Shown here in pieces: positions 36,201 through 48,052 of a DNA stretch of 64,000 bases (position 1 is the first letter of the stretch; the number at the start of each line of letters is the position of its first letter). Source of the stretch: Paulownia fortunei. Its lineage: Eukaryota > Streptophyta > Magnoliopsida > Lamiales > Paulowniaceae. The stretch spans positions 14,806,925-14,870,924 of the forward strand of contig CM033123.1 of NCBI GenBank assembly GCA_019321725.1, given 5' to 3'. Made by a program: the position numbers and the translations under genes. Below the pieces are notes generated by a model. The model was not told the DNA's origin. It saw only the letters and a list, made by a program, of their open reading frames with translations, and ran no database searches.

Positions 36201-37757
36201 AATTTATGCATGGACAAAATTACTCCTTACATTTTTATTTATATTATAAATAGTATATATTTATATTATCTTATATAAATATAAAATATTATATATATAT
36301 ATATATAAACATCTAAATATTTATAACAATATACATAACATTATAAACATATGTTTATGTATATGTATATAACTTTATATAAATAAATTGATAAACGTAT
36401 ATTATATTAACATATCATTAATATTATAAATATTAATAATATAGAAAAATATATTTATATAAATAATATATACTTAGAAATATGTTTATATTATAATACA
36501 TATTAATATTTATAAATATAAATATATATCGTATAAATAATATACCTGTTACTATATATTTATAATATATATTGCATTAATTATATTATATTATATATAT
36601 AAATATAGTTATACATATTATAACATTATACATATTTACAATACATACTTATACATGTTATACATATTTATATTATATTATATTATATGTTATATATTAT
36701 AAATATTTGTTTAATATATGCTTATATTCATATATATATATATAAGGTTATTTTTTACTTTATTTAATATATCATACTTTATTTATTATTACTAATATTT
36801 ATCTTTATAGTTGAGTGACTATATATGTTTCATTTGAAATTTGGGTTGCATTTTTTTCAGTATTTAAGTGATTAAATAAACTTTTTTCTGAAATGATTAT
36901 TGTGTATCTTTAAAGAACTTTGATGACCAAATATGCATTTTATCCTGTTGTATGGTTGGAAATAGGACAAGAAACAAGGTTAATTGGGTATTTTATGGCC
37001 TATCAAGCCAAATTATTTGCAGTTAAGCCTAGGCCTGATTCAATTCCCTTATCTAATTTCAAATAATGTTGGGCCCATGATTAATGAGGGGCCTTTGTCC
37101 ACCCTATGGAACAAAGTATTGGGTTTGACTGTGTACCTATCCTACAACTAAAAGTCTAAAACCTAATATTAGATAGGTGAAAAATAAGTAACTAACGTCA
37201 CAGAAGAAAATGAAAATTAAGTAGGTAATATTTATTTATTTTTAATAAATAAAAAAAATATTTTTAATTTTTTATGATAAATAAAATTTTTAAATTTAAT
37301 AATTTTTTTTTTATATAAAATGTATACTAATTAAAAATATCATTGAGTTGAGGGGCGGATAATTCCGTCTCTTATTGTACTTTTATGTTTTAACATCAAG
37401 CAATAAAAGTAGTATGAGTATTATTCTTGAAGAATACCCCAATTTAATGAGAATTTTCTAAGTTTTTAATTTTCGTTAACATCGCAAGATTAAACGTAAA
37501 AAACTAAAAGATACAAATCTAATTACATTGTTATGTAACTCGGTCAATCAATAGCTATCCCAAGAATGTGTTGAACTATGGTTCCAAACTTTTTGTGCTA
37601 AATTAAGAAAACCATTTTGCGTATAATGAAAGAAGGAATGCAAATTCCTAATAAGGAAAACATTTTATTTTTTTATTAAAATTCAAACTCTTATAAGGGA
37701 AGGAAGGGAGGGATAAGATTTGAACAAAGTATTTTCATAATTTGATACGTGTTTAAA
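33273..37757. other. AT-rich intergenic region; no gene seen
   Basis: Holds a duplicated short segment (TGCGGCATTG and AACTTTCCCACTAAGGT near 33.9-34.0 kb and again at 34.98-35.05 kb), the second copy of the 31.4-kb repeat, (TA)n at 35370-35400, and an almost pure A/T tract at 36180-36760. Short open frames such as 35825-36142 (minus) have no recognisable domain. Confidence 0.5.
36180..36760. repeat. ~580-bp A/T-only tract
   Basis: Almost free of G and C, with overlapping ATATAT, TTATATTA and ATAAATAT repeats. It could act as a DNA-unwinding or matrix-attachment stretch, but nothing beyond composition supports a function. Confidence 0.8.
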
Positions 37758-37758
37758 T

Positions 37759-38300
37759 CAGTGTTGTTGTCGGTCACCGATTCAATCGGTCGAACCGCTT
37801 CAACCATCGATTCTATCAGTTTAATGAAAATTGATTATATTTTTTATTATATTATTTAAATAATAATGTAATAAACTAATTGTTACGTAATATTTCAAAG
37901 GTAAAAAAATAAATAACCAATTAAAAAAATCTTACAAAGCACAAAAAATCCAAATAACTATATACATATAGTAAAATAACAAGTTTAAATTTAAAAAAAA
38001 TTAAAAATTAAAAATTAAAAACTGATTTGATCAATTCTGACCGGCTGAACTAAAAATTCGATTATTTAAAATTAATCGAATTGAATTGACCACCAATTTT
38101 TAGTTGAATCGATTGAACTGATCGATCAAAAATAAAAAATTCGATTATTTAATTCTAATTAAATCGAATCGACCGTCAATTCTCATTTGAATTGATCTAA
38201 ATTAAAAATTCGATTATTTAAAGCTACTCAAACCAAATTCATTATCAGTTCTCAGTTGAATTAATTGAAATGATCAATTTAATTCCAAATTTAAAAACGA
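37759..38300 (+). mobile_element. hAT-type MITE, ACCGG family, divergent copy B
   Basis: Starts CAGTGTTGTTGTCGG and shares the order GGTCGAACCG, CAGTTTAATGAAAATT, TAATAATGTAATA and TGTTACGTAATA with copy A. The right half has been expanded by a ~70-bp tandem repeat containing AAAAATTCGATTATTTAA. Ends and target duplication are eroded. Confidence 0.5.
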
Positions 38301-38593
38301 TAGGTTTGAACCTTAACTCACCTCTAATAGGTGAGACCAAGTGCCCAAAACAAGAAAACATGTATAGGCTCATAATGGACACAGAAAGCTCCTTTAGTGG
38401 TCCAAATTAAGACGGAAGGAGTCGAGAAAGCTTCGGCAGCTAGCACTTTTTGACTTTAACTTTTAGGAAAATTCCTAGCAATTTCTAATGGAAAAAAGGG
38501 TTTTCCAATCATCAAAACGGGACAATGTGATAATGTAATATATATAACTCCAAATCATTGTCTTCATAAAGCAGACACAAATAAAGTTTCCAA

Positions 38594-39033
38594 ACATCAA
38601 ATTAATTTTTTAATATGAACTTATATATTTAAATAATAATTATATTATAAATTATTTAATTTGATAGAGTCAAATAAATGATTTAACATATAAATTTTAG
38701 AAATATTTTTAGAATATGAACTTTGTAATGTATAAAAATTTAATACTAGTCAAATTCATGATTGATGAAATTCTTTTTGATCTAGTATATAAAGAACATT
38801 ATCGGTTATAGTTCCAAATCATATTATACAATATTACTCTTATCATCTTTTCCGTCTTAAAGAGAGACCTATTGAGTATTCTAAGTTAATTTGACTGTGG
38901 AAGACGCATACCCCAATTGTTTTCATTGCCATGGATTTAGGTACGTTTCGATTTACAATTAGAGTATTTCTTGATAATTTACATGACGATTATGGATTAT
39001 AATTATTGAATCATATTATATTAAAATCTAACA
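38594..39033 (+). repeat. 5' LTR of the Ty1/copia element
   Basis: Aligns over about 440 bp with 44847-45284. It ends TAAAATCTAACA, directly followed by the primer binding site. Its first bases no longer read TGTTGG, so the left border is inferred from alignment. A TATATAAAG-type TATA box lies near 38785. Confidence 0.85.
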
Positions 39034-39035
39034 AG

Positions 39036-39047
39036 TGGTATCAGAGC
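39036..39047 (+). other. Primer binding site
   Basis: TGGTATCAGAGC, complementary to the 3' end of plant initiator methionine tRNA, starts two bases after the 5' LTR. Confidence 0.95.
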
Positions 39048-39850
39048 AGGTCATGATAAATTATCAAGAATTATTTATTTTTTTTCTTTTGTGATTATAT
39101 TCAATTTTTATAATGGTAATTGAAAGAATAATTTGAGAATAATTTTGTGAAAATTATAAATTAAAATTAGCAAATTTTAGGAAATTACGATTTTTAAACT
39201 TTTGAATATAGATTCTGCTTTGCTGATTAATTTTTGATTGAGATTGATTCTCCAACATGGATTAAGTTACTGGTGTATTTAGAATTATTAAAAAAAATAA
39301 GAGAGAGAGGCGCAGCGACCCATTTGGTACTATAGGCGTGCGCCACTCTGTCTTCCATTTTCCTGTCGTCACACAACCGTAAAAACAATGTTGGAATGCC
39401 AGCGACTAGAAGGGGACGGTGATTCTCTGGCTGTTGGTTGCTCGGTGGCCGTTGGTTGATGACAGCGAGAGAGAATGGCAGCCGAGGGTGAGAATGGTGT
39501 GGAAATAAAGAAAATTGTTGGGGATGGGTTTTATGTTTAATAGATTAAGTTTTAATTGTTATTAGATTAAAGGTTAATTATAGTTTAGGCCTAATTTTAA
39601 AATTAAACATTAATTTGGGCGGATTTATTTGAGTTAATTCAATTATAATTGGAATTAAGTTTTGTTTTGTATTGAAGCTTAATTTCATTTTTAAATGTGA
39701 ATTTATTTGATTTGGGTCTGAATTATAAAGGATTTTGAGTCCAATTTATTTTTTGTGCTTAATTCAGTTATGGATTCAAATTTAAAGTTTATTTGATTTT
39801 CGGACTTTAAATCAAAATAAAGACTAAAGATATGGTTTGGGCTCACATTG

Positions 39851-40013
39851 AGGTTACTTTGGCAACATATTGCTTCATTCAATTAATTTTGAAATATCAG
39901 ATAAAATAGGATTAAATAAAATAAATATTGGTTTGAATTTTTATTTTATTTAATCCCATTTTGTCTAATATTTCAAAATTAATTGAATGAAACAATATGT
40001 TGCCAAAGTAACC
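39851..40013. repeat. Large near-perfect hairpin in the copia leader
   Basis: Arms of about 76 bp pair with only a few mismatches: the left arm starts AGGTTACTTTGGCAACATA and the right arm ends TATGTTGCCAAAGTAACCT. The loop is about 10 bp. It may be a nested MITE or a structured leader element. Confidence 0.9.
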
Positions 40014-40399
40014 TCTATTGTGTAAATTTTATTATTTTGAAATATTCTGATGTGTATGTTAATTATTTATGTGAATAATAATCGGTCCAAAGAAAGATTA
40101 TTGTTTGACCAAATAATAGATGTACCTGTGGTAATAAATATGTGATGATTATTAGGTTTTCCATGTGAACAATAAGTCGGTTCAAAGAAAAACTTATTTT
40201 TTGATAGGACTAATTGTCAATATTTGATTACTGCATTGAGAGTACCAGTTACAATTAATATTTTTTGTCCAAAGACTAAATGTCAATGTTGTGCTAGGCA
40301 TCTTGTATTGTGGCCTACCATTAATTAATTATGTCATTTTCATAATTATGTCGTGACATGAATATTGATTGTGAGTATTTTATTTTGTTCTCTATTCAG

Positions 40400-43300
40400 C
40401 TTCAGCTTCTACAATATCTGCCAACATTAATTCTGTTCCGGTGCTGAGTGGCACAAACTTCAAGAATTAGAAAGAGAACGTGATGATTGTTCTTGGTTGC
40501 ATGGACCTTGACCTTGCGCTTTGGATAGAACGACCTCCCACTCTCATTGATGAAAGTTCATCTGAGGCTAAAAGAGACTTAAAAAAGTGGGATCGTTCTA
40601 ATCGCATGAGTTGATGATCATGAAACGTTCCATTCCAGAGACCTTAAGGGGCGCTATGTCTGAGGAGGATAGTGCCAAGAAGTTCCTTGAGGATATTGAA
40701 AAACATTTTGTAAATAACGAAAAGGCTGAAACAAGTATGCTTTTAGCTAATCTTGTTTCAATAAGGTATAAAGGAAAAGAGAACATAAGGGAGTACATCA
40801 TGGAGATGTCTAATCTTGTTTTAAAACTAAAAGCACTAAAGTTAGAGCTATCTGAGGATTTGCTCGTGCATTTAGCTTTGATATCTCTTCCTGCACAATA
40901 CAGTCAGTTTAAAGTAAGTTATAACACCCAAAATGATAAATGAACTCTTAATGAGCTCATATCTCACTGTGTGCAAGAAGAAGAAAGAATTAAGCGAGAA
41001 ATGACTAAAAGTGCTCACTTGGCAGCTACCCCTCAGAATAAGAAAAGGAAAAAGGGAAATGAAGCTACAGTTGGGACACCACAGCCAAAGATGCAAAAAA
41101 AACATGATTCAAGATTCAACTATTACTTTTGCAGGCAACATGGGCATATGAAAAAGGATTGTCCCAAATATGCCGCATGGCATGTTAAGAAAGGTATGAT
41201 TCTCGATTTGGTTTGTTCTGAGGTTAATTTAACTTCTGTACCTAGGCACACTTGGTGGATAGATTCGGGTGCTACTACTCACATAAGTGTGTCTATGCAG
41301 GGTTGCCTGTGGAGCCGAAAGCCAAATGATGCTGAAAGATACATTTATGTAGGCGATGGCAAATCAGCTTCGGTTGAGGCTATAGGGATTTTTAGGTTAT
41401 TGTTAAAAATCGGTTGTTTTTTGGATTTGGAAGAGATATTTATTGTTCCATCGTTTAGACGAAATTTAGTTTCTATTTCTACTTTGGACAAATTTGGTTA
41501 TTCTTGTTCATTTGAAAATAATAAATTTAGTCTTTTTTAAAATTCAAATCTTGTTGGTATCGGTTCTTTATCTTTGAGTGATAAACTATATTTGTTGGAT
41601 ATAATTATCTCATATAATGAAACCTTGCATACTAGTTCATGTGGTACAAAATGTAAATTAACCAATGAGAATTCCGCTATAGTATGGCACAAACGTTTAG
41701 GACATATCTCTAAACAGAGAATTAAAAGACTTGTGTCTGATGGAATTCTTGATCCTCTTGATTTGACAGATTTCAAAGTCTGTGTTCAGTGTATAAAAGA
41801 AAAATTGACAAACACTAAAAATTAGGTGTCAACAGAAGTTCAGACGTCTTGAAACTAATTCATACTGATATTTGTGGACCATTCCCTACGGTATCTTGGA
41901 ATAGCCAATAATATTTTATTACGTTTATAGACGATTATTTACGTTATGGGTACCGATATTTGATTCATGAGAAATCTCAATCTTGAACGTGTTTAAGGCC
42001 TTTAAAGCTGAAGTTGAAAACCAACTTGGCAAAATGATTAAAGCCGTTAAATCTGACCGTGGTGGTAAATACTATAGTAGATATAATGGATCAGGAGAAC
42101 AACGTCCAGGACCTTTCGCAAAGTTCCTAGAGGAATGCGGTATCGTCCCTCAGTACACCTTGCAAGGCACTCCTAGAATGAATGGTGTTGCTGAGAGACG
42201 AAACAGAACGCTTAAGGATATGGTAAGAAGTATGATCAGTCATTCTTCCTTACCAGAATTCCTCTGGGGAGAGGCACTAAAGACTGCAGCATACATACTT
42301 AATAGGGTTCCTAATAAAGCAGTAGCTAAAACCCCTTATAAACTATGGACAGACAAAAAGCCTAATATTAGGCATTTGCGTGTTTGGGGTTGTCCAGCTG
42401 AGGCAAGGCCCTATAGGCCTAATGAAAGGAAACTAGATGCAAGAACAATAAGCTACTACTTTGTTGGGTACTCTGAACGGTCAAGGGGTTACAAGTTTTA
42501 TGATCCTTCGACTAGATCATTTTTTGAGACGGGAAATGCGAGATTCCTTGAGGAAGTTAAGTTTAGGGAGGAAGATAAAGTTCGCGACATTGTCTTTGAA
42601 GAGGAATTTATTTCTCTTCCTATAGTTGCTATTGATAATGATCAGGCTTTTATTCCTAGGATTATTCAAGATGCAAATTCAGATTATCATGATAATGTTG
42701 AGGAGTTTTCTGTCCAAAATGAAGAACAAACTCAACAACCTCTAAGGGAAATGCCATTGAGAAGATCCACTAGAGAAAAGAGAAGTGCGATTCCAGATGA
42801 CTATATCGTATATCTTCAGAAGCATGAGTTTGACATAGAATTGGTGGAAGATGATCCGATCAACTTTCATCAAGTCGAACAAAGTTCCAATTTTCAAAAG
42901 TGGATTGATGCCATGAAAGATGAGATGAAATCCATGGATGACAATGACGTTTGGGATCTTGTCGAATTGCCTAAAGGTGTGAAACCCATTGGTTGCAAAT
43001 GGATATTTAAAACCAAGTGGGATTCAAAAGACAATATCGAAAGATATAAAGCACGTCTAGTTGCCAAAGGTTTTACTCAAAAGGAAGGTATTGATTATAA
43101 AGAGACTTTTTCTCCAGTTTCATCGAAAGACTCTTTCAGGATCATAATGACACTTGTAGCTCATTTTGATTTAGAGCTCCATCAGATGGATGTAAAGACA
43201 ACATTTCTAAATGGTAACATTGATGAAACGATTTATATGGTGCAGCTAGAAAACTTTGTATCTGGAGATCCAAAGAATATGGTCTGCAAACTAAAGAAAT

Positions 43301-44421
43301 CTATCTATGGTCTTAAACAGGCTTCTCGTCAATGGTATCATAAATTTCATCAAGTCATTATCTCATATGGGTTTGAGGTAAATAAGGTTGATGATTGTGT
43401 ATACCATAAGTTCAGTGGGAGTAAATATATCTTTTTGGTATTATATGTCGATGACATACTGTTAGCCAACAACGATATAGGTTTATTGCACGAAACCAAG
43501 AAATTTCTGACTAAAAACTTTGAGGTGAAAGATCTTGGGGATGCCTCTTTTATCTTAGGTATACAGATGCATCGAGACCGCTCTCAAGGTATCCTTATGT
43601 TATCACAAAAGAGCTATATCGAAAGGGTTCTCAATAGATTTGGCATGAAAGATTATACATCGGGAGATACTCCTATTGCTAAAGGAGACAAGTTTAGTTT
43701 CAATCAGTGTCCCAAAAATGAGGTTGAAGAAAAAGAGATGCAAAAGATTCCTTATGCATCAGCTGTAGGGAGTCTTATGTATGCTCAAGTATGTACGCAT
43801 CCAGATATAGCATTCATAGTAGGAATGTTGGGCAAATATTTAAGTAACCCAGGAATGGATCATTGGAAAGCAGTCAAAAGGGTTATGCGTTATTTGCAGA
43901 GAACAAAAGACTATATGCTTACTTATCGGAGATTAGATTTTTTGGAAATCATAGGGTATTTTGATTCCGATTTTGATGGATGTCAAGACAGTAAGAGATC
44001 CACTTCGGGCTACATTTACCTGCTAGCTGGAGGAGCTATCTCTTGGAAGAGTGTTAAGCAGACACTTATAGCACCTTCCACTATGGCAGCTAAATTCATA
44101 GCCTGTTATGAGGCATCTAATCATGAAATATGGTTGTGAAACTTTGTCGCTGGGCTGTGTGTTGTGGATGGTATTGAAAGACCATTGAAGATATTTTGTG
44201 ACAATAAATCGACTATGCTATATTCTAATAACAATAGAAGCTCCTTGAAGTCGAAGCATATAGACATCAAGTTTCTTGTTATTAAAGAAAAAATTCAAAG
44301 TTGTTAAGTGTCTATAGAATATATTGGGACAAACTCCATGATTGCGGATCCGCTCACTAAGGGTTTACCATCCAAAGTGTTTAATGAGCACATTGTTCAT
44401 ATGGGTGTTGTATTATTTTGA
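40400..44421 (+). pseudogene. copia gag-pol, inactivated
   Basis: Gag begins near 40400. A zinc-knuckle-like YYFCRQHGHMKKDC lies near 41120-41160 with its first Cys replaced by Tyr. Protease has WWIDSGATTH. Integrase has SDRGGKYY and [12 protein letters not shown] has [18 protein letters not shown] and YVDDILLAN. RNase H has [16 protein letters not shown]. Breaks: TAG at 40468, a one-base loss near 40610, TGA at 40941, TAA at 41538, TAG at 41823 with frame disorder to 41983, TGA at 44137 and TAA near 44306. The longest open piece is 41983-44139 (718 codons). Several stops replace Trp codons by G-to-A change. The element cannot move on its own. Confidence 0.95.
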
Positions 44422-44835
44422 TAACATGCACTATTAGTGGGAGTTTATATTTTGATATTTTTTTGGTTTATACACAATTTATGTTTATTATCTGCAGAAT
44501 AAAGAAGACGGTTTATTTTCATACTCTGAATTATTTACAGTTTAGCATGATCCCATAAAGAATAAAGAAGGACCAGTTGGAAATAGGCATGTTTGAGATC
44601 ATATTGCATGTAATTTCCATGCTATACATCCATACTCTATTTATGTCATTGAATATGTTAGTGTGGTGACCATTGATGGGTCTAGTTAAAAATAAATGTA
44701 ACGAAGGTCGCTTTGATCCCATGCTGATATAGGAGATGGATCAGATTGTAACTCAGGAGATATTTCAAAAATAGATAGCATTTTGTGCGCACTCAAGATT
44801 TATAATATAATTGTTTACGGTATCATATGTAGTCT

Positions 44836-44846
44836 AAGTGGGAGAT
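44836..44846 (+). other. Polypurine tract
   Basis: AAGTGGGAGAT directly before the 3' LTR start TGTTGG, the usual copia plus-strand primer site. Confidence 0.85.
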
Positions 44847-45284
44847 TGTTGGAATTAATTTCCTAATATTGACTTACATATTTAAACAACAATTATATTA
44901 TAGGCTATCTAATTTGATAGAGTTAAATAAATGATCTACCATATAGATTTTAGGAATATCTTTAGGATATGAACTTTGTAATGTATAGAGATCTAATACT
45001 AGTCAAATTCAAGATTGAAGGAATTTTTTTTGACTTAATATATAAATAATATTATGGGTTATAGTCCGTAAGTCATATCATACAATATTACTCTTCTCCT
45101 CTTTCCCATTTTAGAGAGAAACCCATTGAATATTCTAAATTGATTTAATTGTGGAAGACGCATACCCCAATTGCTTTTATTGCCATGAATTCAGGTATGC
45201 TTTCGATTTATAATTAGAGTATTTTTTGATAATTTGACGATTCTGAATTATAATTATTGAATCATCTTATATTAAAATCTAACA
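44847..45284 (+). repeat. 3' LTR of the Ty1/copia element
   Basis: 438 bp with canonical TG..CA ends (TGTTGGAATTAATT to AATCTAACA). Better preserved at its border than the 5' LTR. Confidence 0.95.
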
Positions 45285-45310
45285 CGTTGTTAGCTCAAGT
45301 TCAAATAGAG

Positions 45311-45600
45311 ATGTCTAGGGACAATTGGGAGAGGGTGGTGGTAGCAGTGGTGCGGAGAGAGCAGTTTGGCAAAATTTTCACGACCAGTCGACCAGCCCAA
45401 GCATCAGCTCCATATCATCCGGTTTCTATCCTATTTTTAGTGGACAAAGTCCAGTGTAAGTATTAAGACATTGAACTTTTTAGTCTTCTGCTCAATTAAT
45501 AATAATTTCAAATATTATTGCTGACTGCCAAATGTCTTTATCTTTGTGTTTTGCCAGTGATGGTTTGGAACCTTCTTCGCGTCCCCACCAAGCTGCCGAG
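45311..45600 (+). pseudogene. Third kinase-family copy, only exons 1-2 left
   Basis: Exon 1 (from ATG at 45311) reads [18 protein letters not shown], matching exon 1 of the copies at 49480 and 58345, then loses the frame. The donor region CAGTGTAAG is at the homologous place. Intron 1 keeps CAAATATTATTGCTGACTGCCAAAT-type sequence found at 58.53 kb. A TTTTGCCAG acceptor at 45557 starts a degenerate exon 2 (GATGGTTTGGAACC, matching AACAGTTTGAAACC). After about 45600 no kinase sequence is found; a minisatellite follows. The sequence just upstream of the ATG is shared with the 58.3-kb gene, and the copia element begins about 25 bp before it. Confidence 0.8.
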
Positions 45601-45869
45601 GTTTTCTATTAAAGATATTAAATATTAAATGTAGTCTCTTTTATTATTTTTTATTTTTTTTATCTACTTTGTTCTCCCTTTTTAAATTTTTTATTTTAAT
45701 TTGATATTTCATTTTATTTCATATTACTTATCTAAGTGTGTAAAATGATTTTTTTTTAAATTCAAACCTAAATGTATAGATTCAATTTCATATTTAGTAA
45801 AGATATATGATACATGTATAGGAGGCACACAATGTGTTTGAGTGTGTTCTACATATGTTAATACTATTT

Positions 45870-46490
45870 ATTATACTTAACTAAAAAAAATTATCACAAT
45901 AAAATATAAAGTTAAAAAGTAAGTATATTATTAAAAAATATAATACTACTTAATATACTAAATTAAAGAATAATTCATCAAAATAAAATATAAAGTTAGA
46001 AAGTAAGTATATTGCTAAACAAATGTAATACTACTTAATATACTGTATAAAAAAATATCAAAATAAAACATAAAGTTACAAAGTATATTACTAAAGAATA
46101 TAATACTACTTTAATATACTAAACTAAAAAAAAATCATCAAAATAAAATATAAAGTGAGAAAGTAAGTATATTACTAAAAAATATAGTACTACTTAATAT
46201 ACTAAATTAAAAAATAATTTATCTAAATAAAATATAAAGTTAGAAAGTAAGTATATCACTAAAAAAATATAATACTACTTACTTTACTAAACTAAAAATA
46301 ATTATCACAATAAAATATAAAGTTAGAAAGTAAGTATGTTACTAAAAAATTATAATACTAAGTATATAATACTACTTAGTATAAAACTAAAAAAAAATAT
46401 CAAAATAAAATATAAAGTTAAAAAATAAGTATATTACTAACAAAATATAATACTGTTTAATATACTAAACTAAATAAAAAAATAAAAAAA
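45870..46490. repeat. ~82-bp AT-rich minisatellite, 7 units
   Basis: Units carry AAAATATAAAGTTA.AAAGTAAGTATATTACTAA and TAATACTACTTAATATACTAAA. The GTTA marker lies at 45911, 45995, 46075, about 46155, 46239, 46322 and 46417, so the period is 80-84 bp with one longer unit. It replaces the expected kinase exons of the broken third copy. Confidence 0.9.
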
Positions 46491-48019
46491 TAAAAAAAAT
46501 TCATAAAAAAAAATCCACTCGATCAGCCCATGTACCCAACCCGTAGGCCCAGTTTATATAATCCGTCTAGACCCGAAACCGGCCCACTAAAACCAGGCTA
46601 GTGGGTCGAGTTGAGTATTAAATAAATAAATTATTCAGTGCGGACCGGATCATTTTAGATTCGGATTTGGATTGGAACAACCCACTTTCTTAACGGACTA
46701 ATGCGATCCTGGGTCGCTTCTAATCGGACCTGCTCACTTGACAACTATACTGGGTAGTCAGTTGTCTAACAACTTAGTCTAAATTCAAAAAATCATCATT
46801 ATTATTATTCCTCATGTACTTATTTTCATAAGGCAAAATCATAATTGTAGCTTAACAACATAGTCTAAATTCAAAAAAAATTCAATTTTGGTCTTTCTCA
46901 AAATCAGGGTTGGCAACAGGTGAGTCTCGAATGGATTTGACAACAGTGAGTGTGCTCCACCAAAAAAATATTGGAATCGAAACCTGCCCCTCTCAATTCA
47001 GGACCCGCTGCATCCAAATTCAAATCACGACGGGTGTAGCTGTTGGACCCATGGACTTTTGGCCTTGAAATTTCCTAAAGGAGGTATAGGCATATATATA
47101 AATAGAAATAGAAATACCCAGGGATAAAAATAAATATGGAGACATATAATCTAAATTTCTTAAAGGTAAAAGATTAGCATATATTATGTAAAAGACCAAG
47201 AGAGCCAAAAGCAATTCATAGCATCACTAAATAAGATGCCCTCAGCATATGGAAATGTTGAAATGTCTTTAAAGTATAAAAATATTAAAAATGCCCTTAA
47301 TACTAATAAAAGGTTAAAGACTATGCATAACATCCAAATTGCTAAAATGCCCTTCAAATTGCCCCCCCCCCCCCCAAAAAAAAAAAAAAAAAAAAAAATT
47401 GCTAGAAAATTTGAAAAATATCTAAAAATGAGAAAAATGGAAAAACCTTTAAAATGCTAGAACACACCTCAATGGATGCAAAAATAATGAGCCATGGGTC
47501 GAAATTTGGGCACACTAAAAATATTTAGCTAAGATTTTGATGTAAAATTTTGAAATAATCTTAATTACATCTAAAAGTCGTTTTTAAAATTATATAATTT
47601 ACATCAATTATCATCCTTGGTTTAGGTAATTATCGTCCTAGATTGTGGGTGGTGGATGCTATGTCCATCGGGATCCAAAACTGTCTACATTTACCAAGAT
47701 TGGGCCATTCGAATTTCCATTTTAAGTAAAATCTATATATAACATATTTACATGAATATCATAAATTTATTCAAAGTACAGTATTATTTCATCAATTCAG
47801 ATAATAATATATTTCATTTCGTTAGCTTTCTTATCAATATTTCTTACATATTTCTGATCTTCTTATACAATTATATGATATAATTTGGATGGTAAAACAT
47901 ATTAATTTGTCATTTTTCAATTTGGATTGAAATGCTACAATTATGAATGTCTAGCCTGAAAGATCTGTGGGCATTACTATTAACTTTTGAATTAATTGTG
48001 TTTGATTGAACAAAATGAA

Positions 48020-48052
<33 letters not shown>

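Larger units (their letters stand above)
38594..45284 (+). mobile_element. Ty1/copia LTR retrotransposon, decayed
   Basis: Complete structure: 5' LTR, primer binding site for initiator Met-tRNA, leader with a large hairpin, gag-protease-integrase-RT-RNase H in copia order, polypurine tract and 3' LTR. Gene order with integrase before RT identifies Ty1/copia. The two LTRs differ at many positions, so the insertion is not young. No 5-bp target duplication was found at the borders. It sits in the 5' leader of the third kinase copy: the 38.4-38.6 kb flank resembles sequence upstream of the copy at 58.3 kb, and the right flank resumes about 25 bp before that copy's ATG. Confidence 0.9.
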
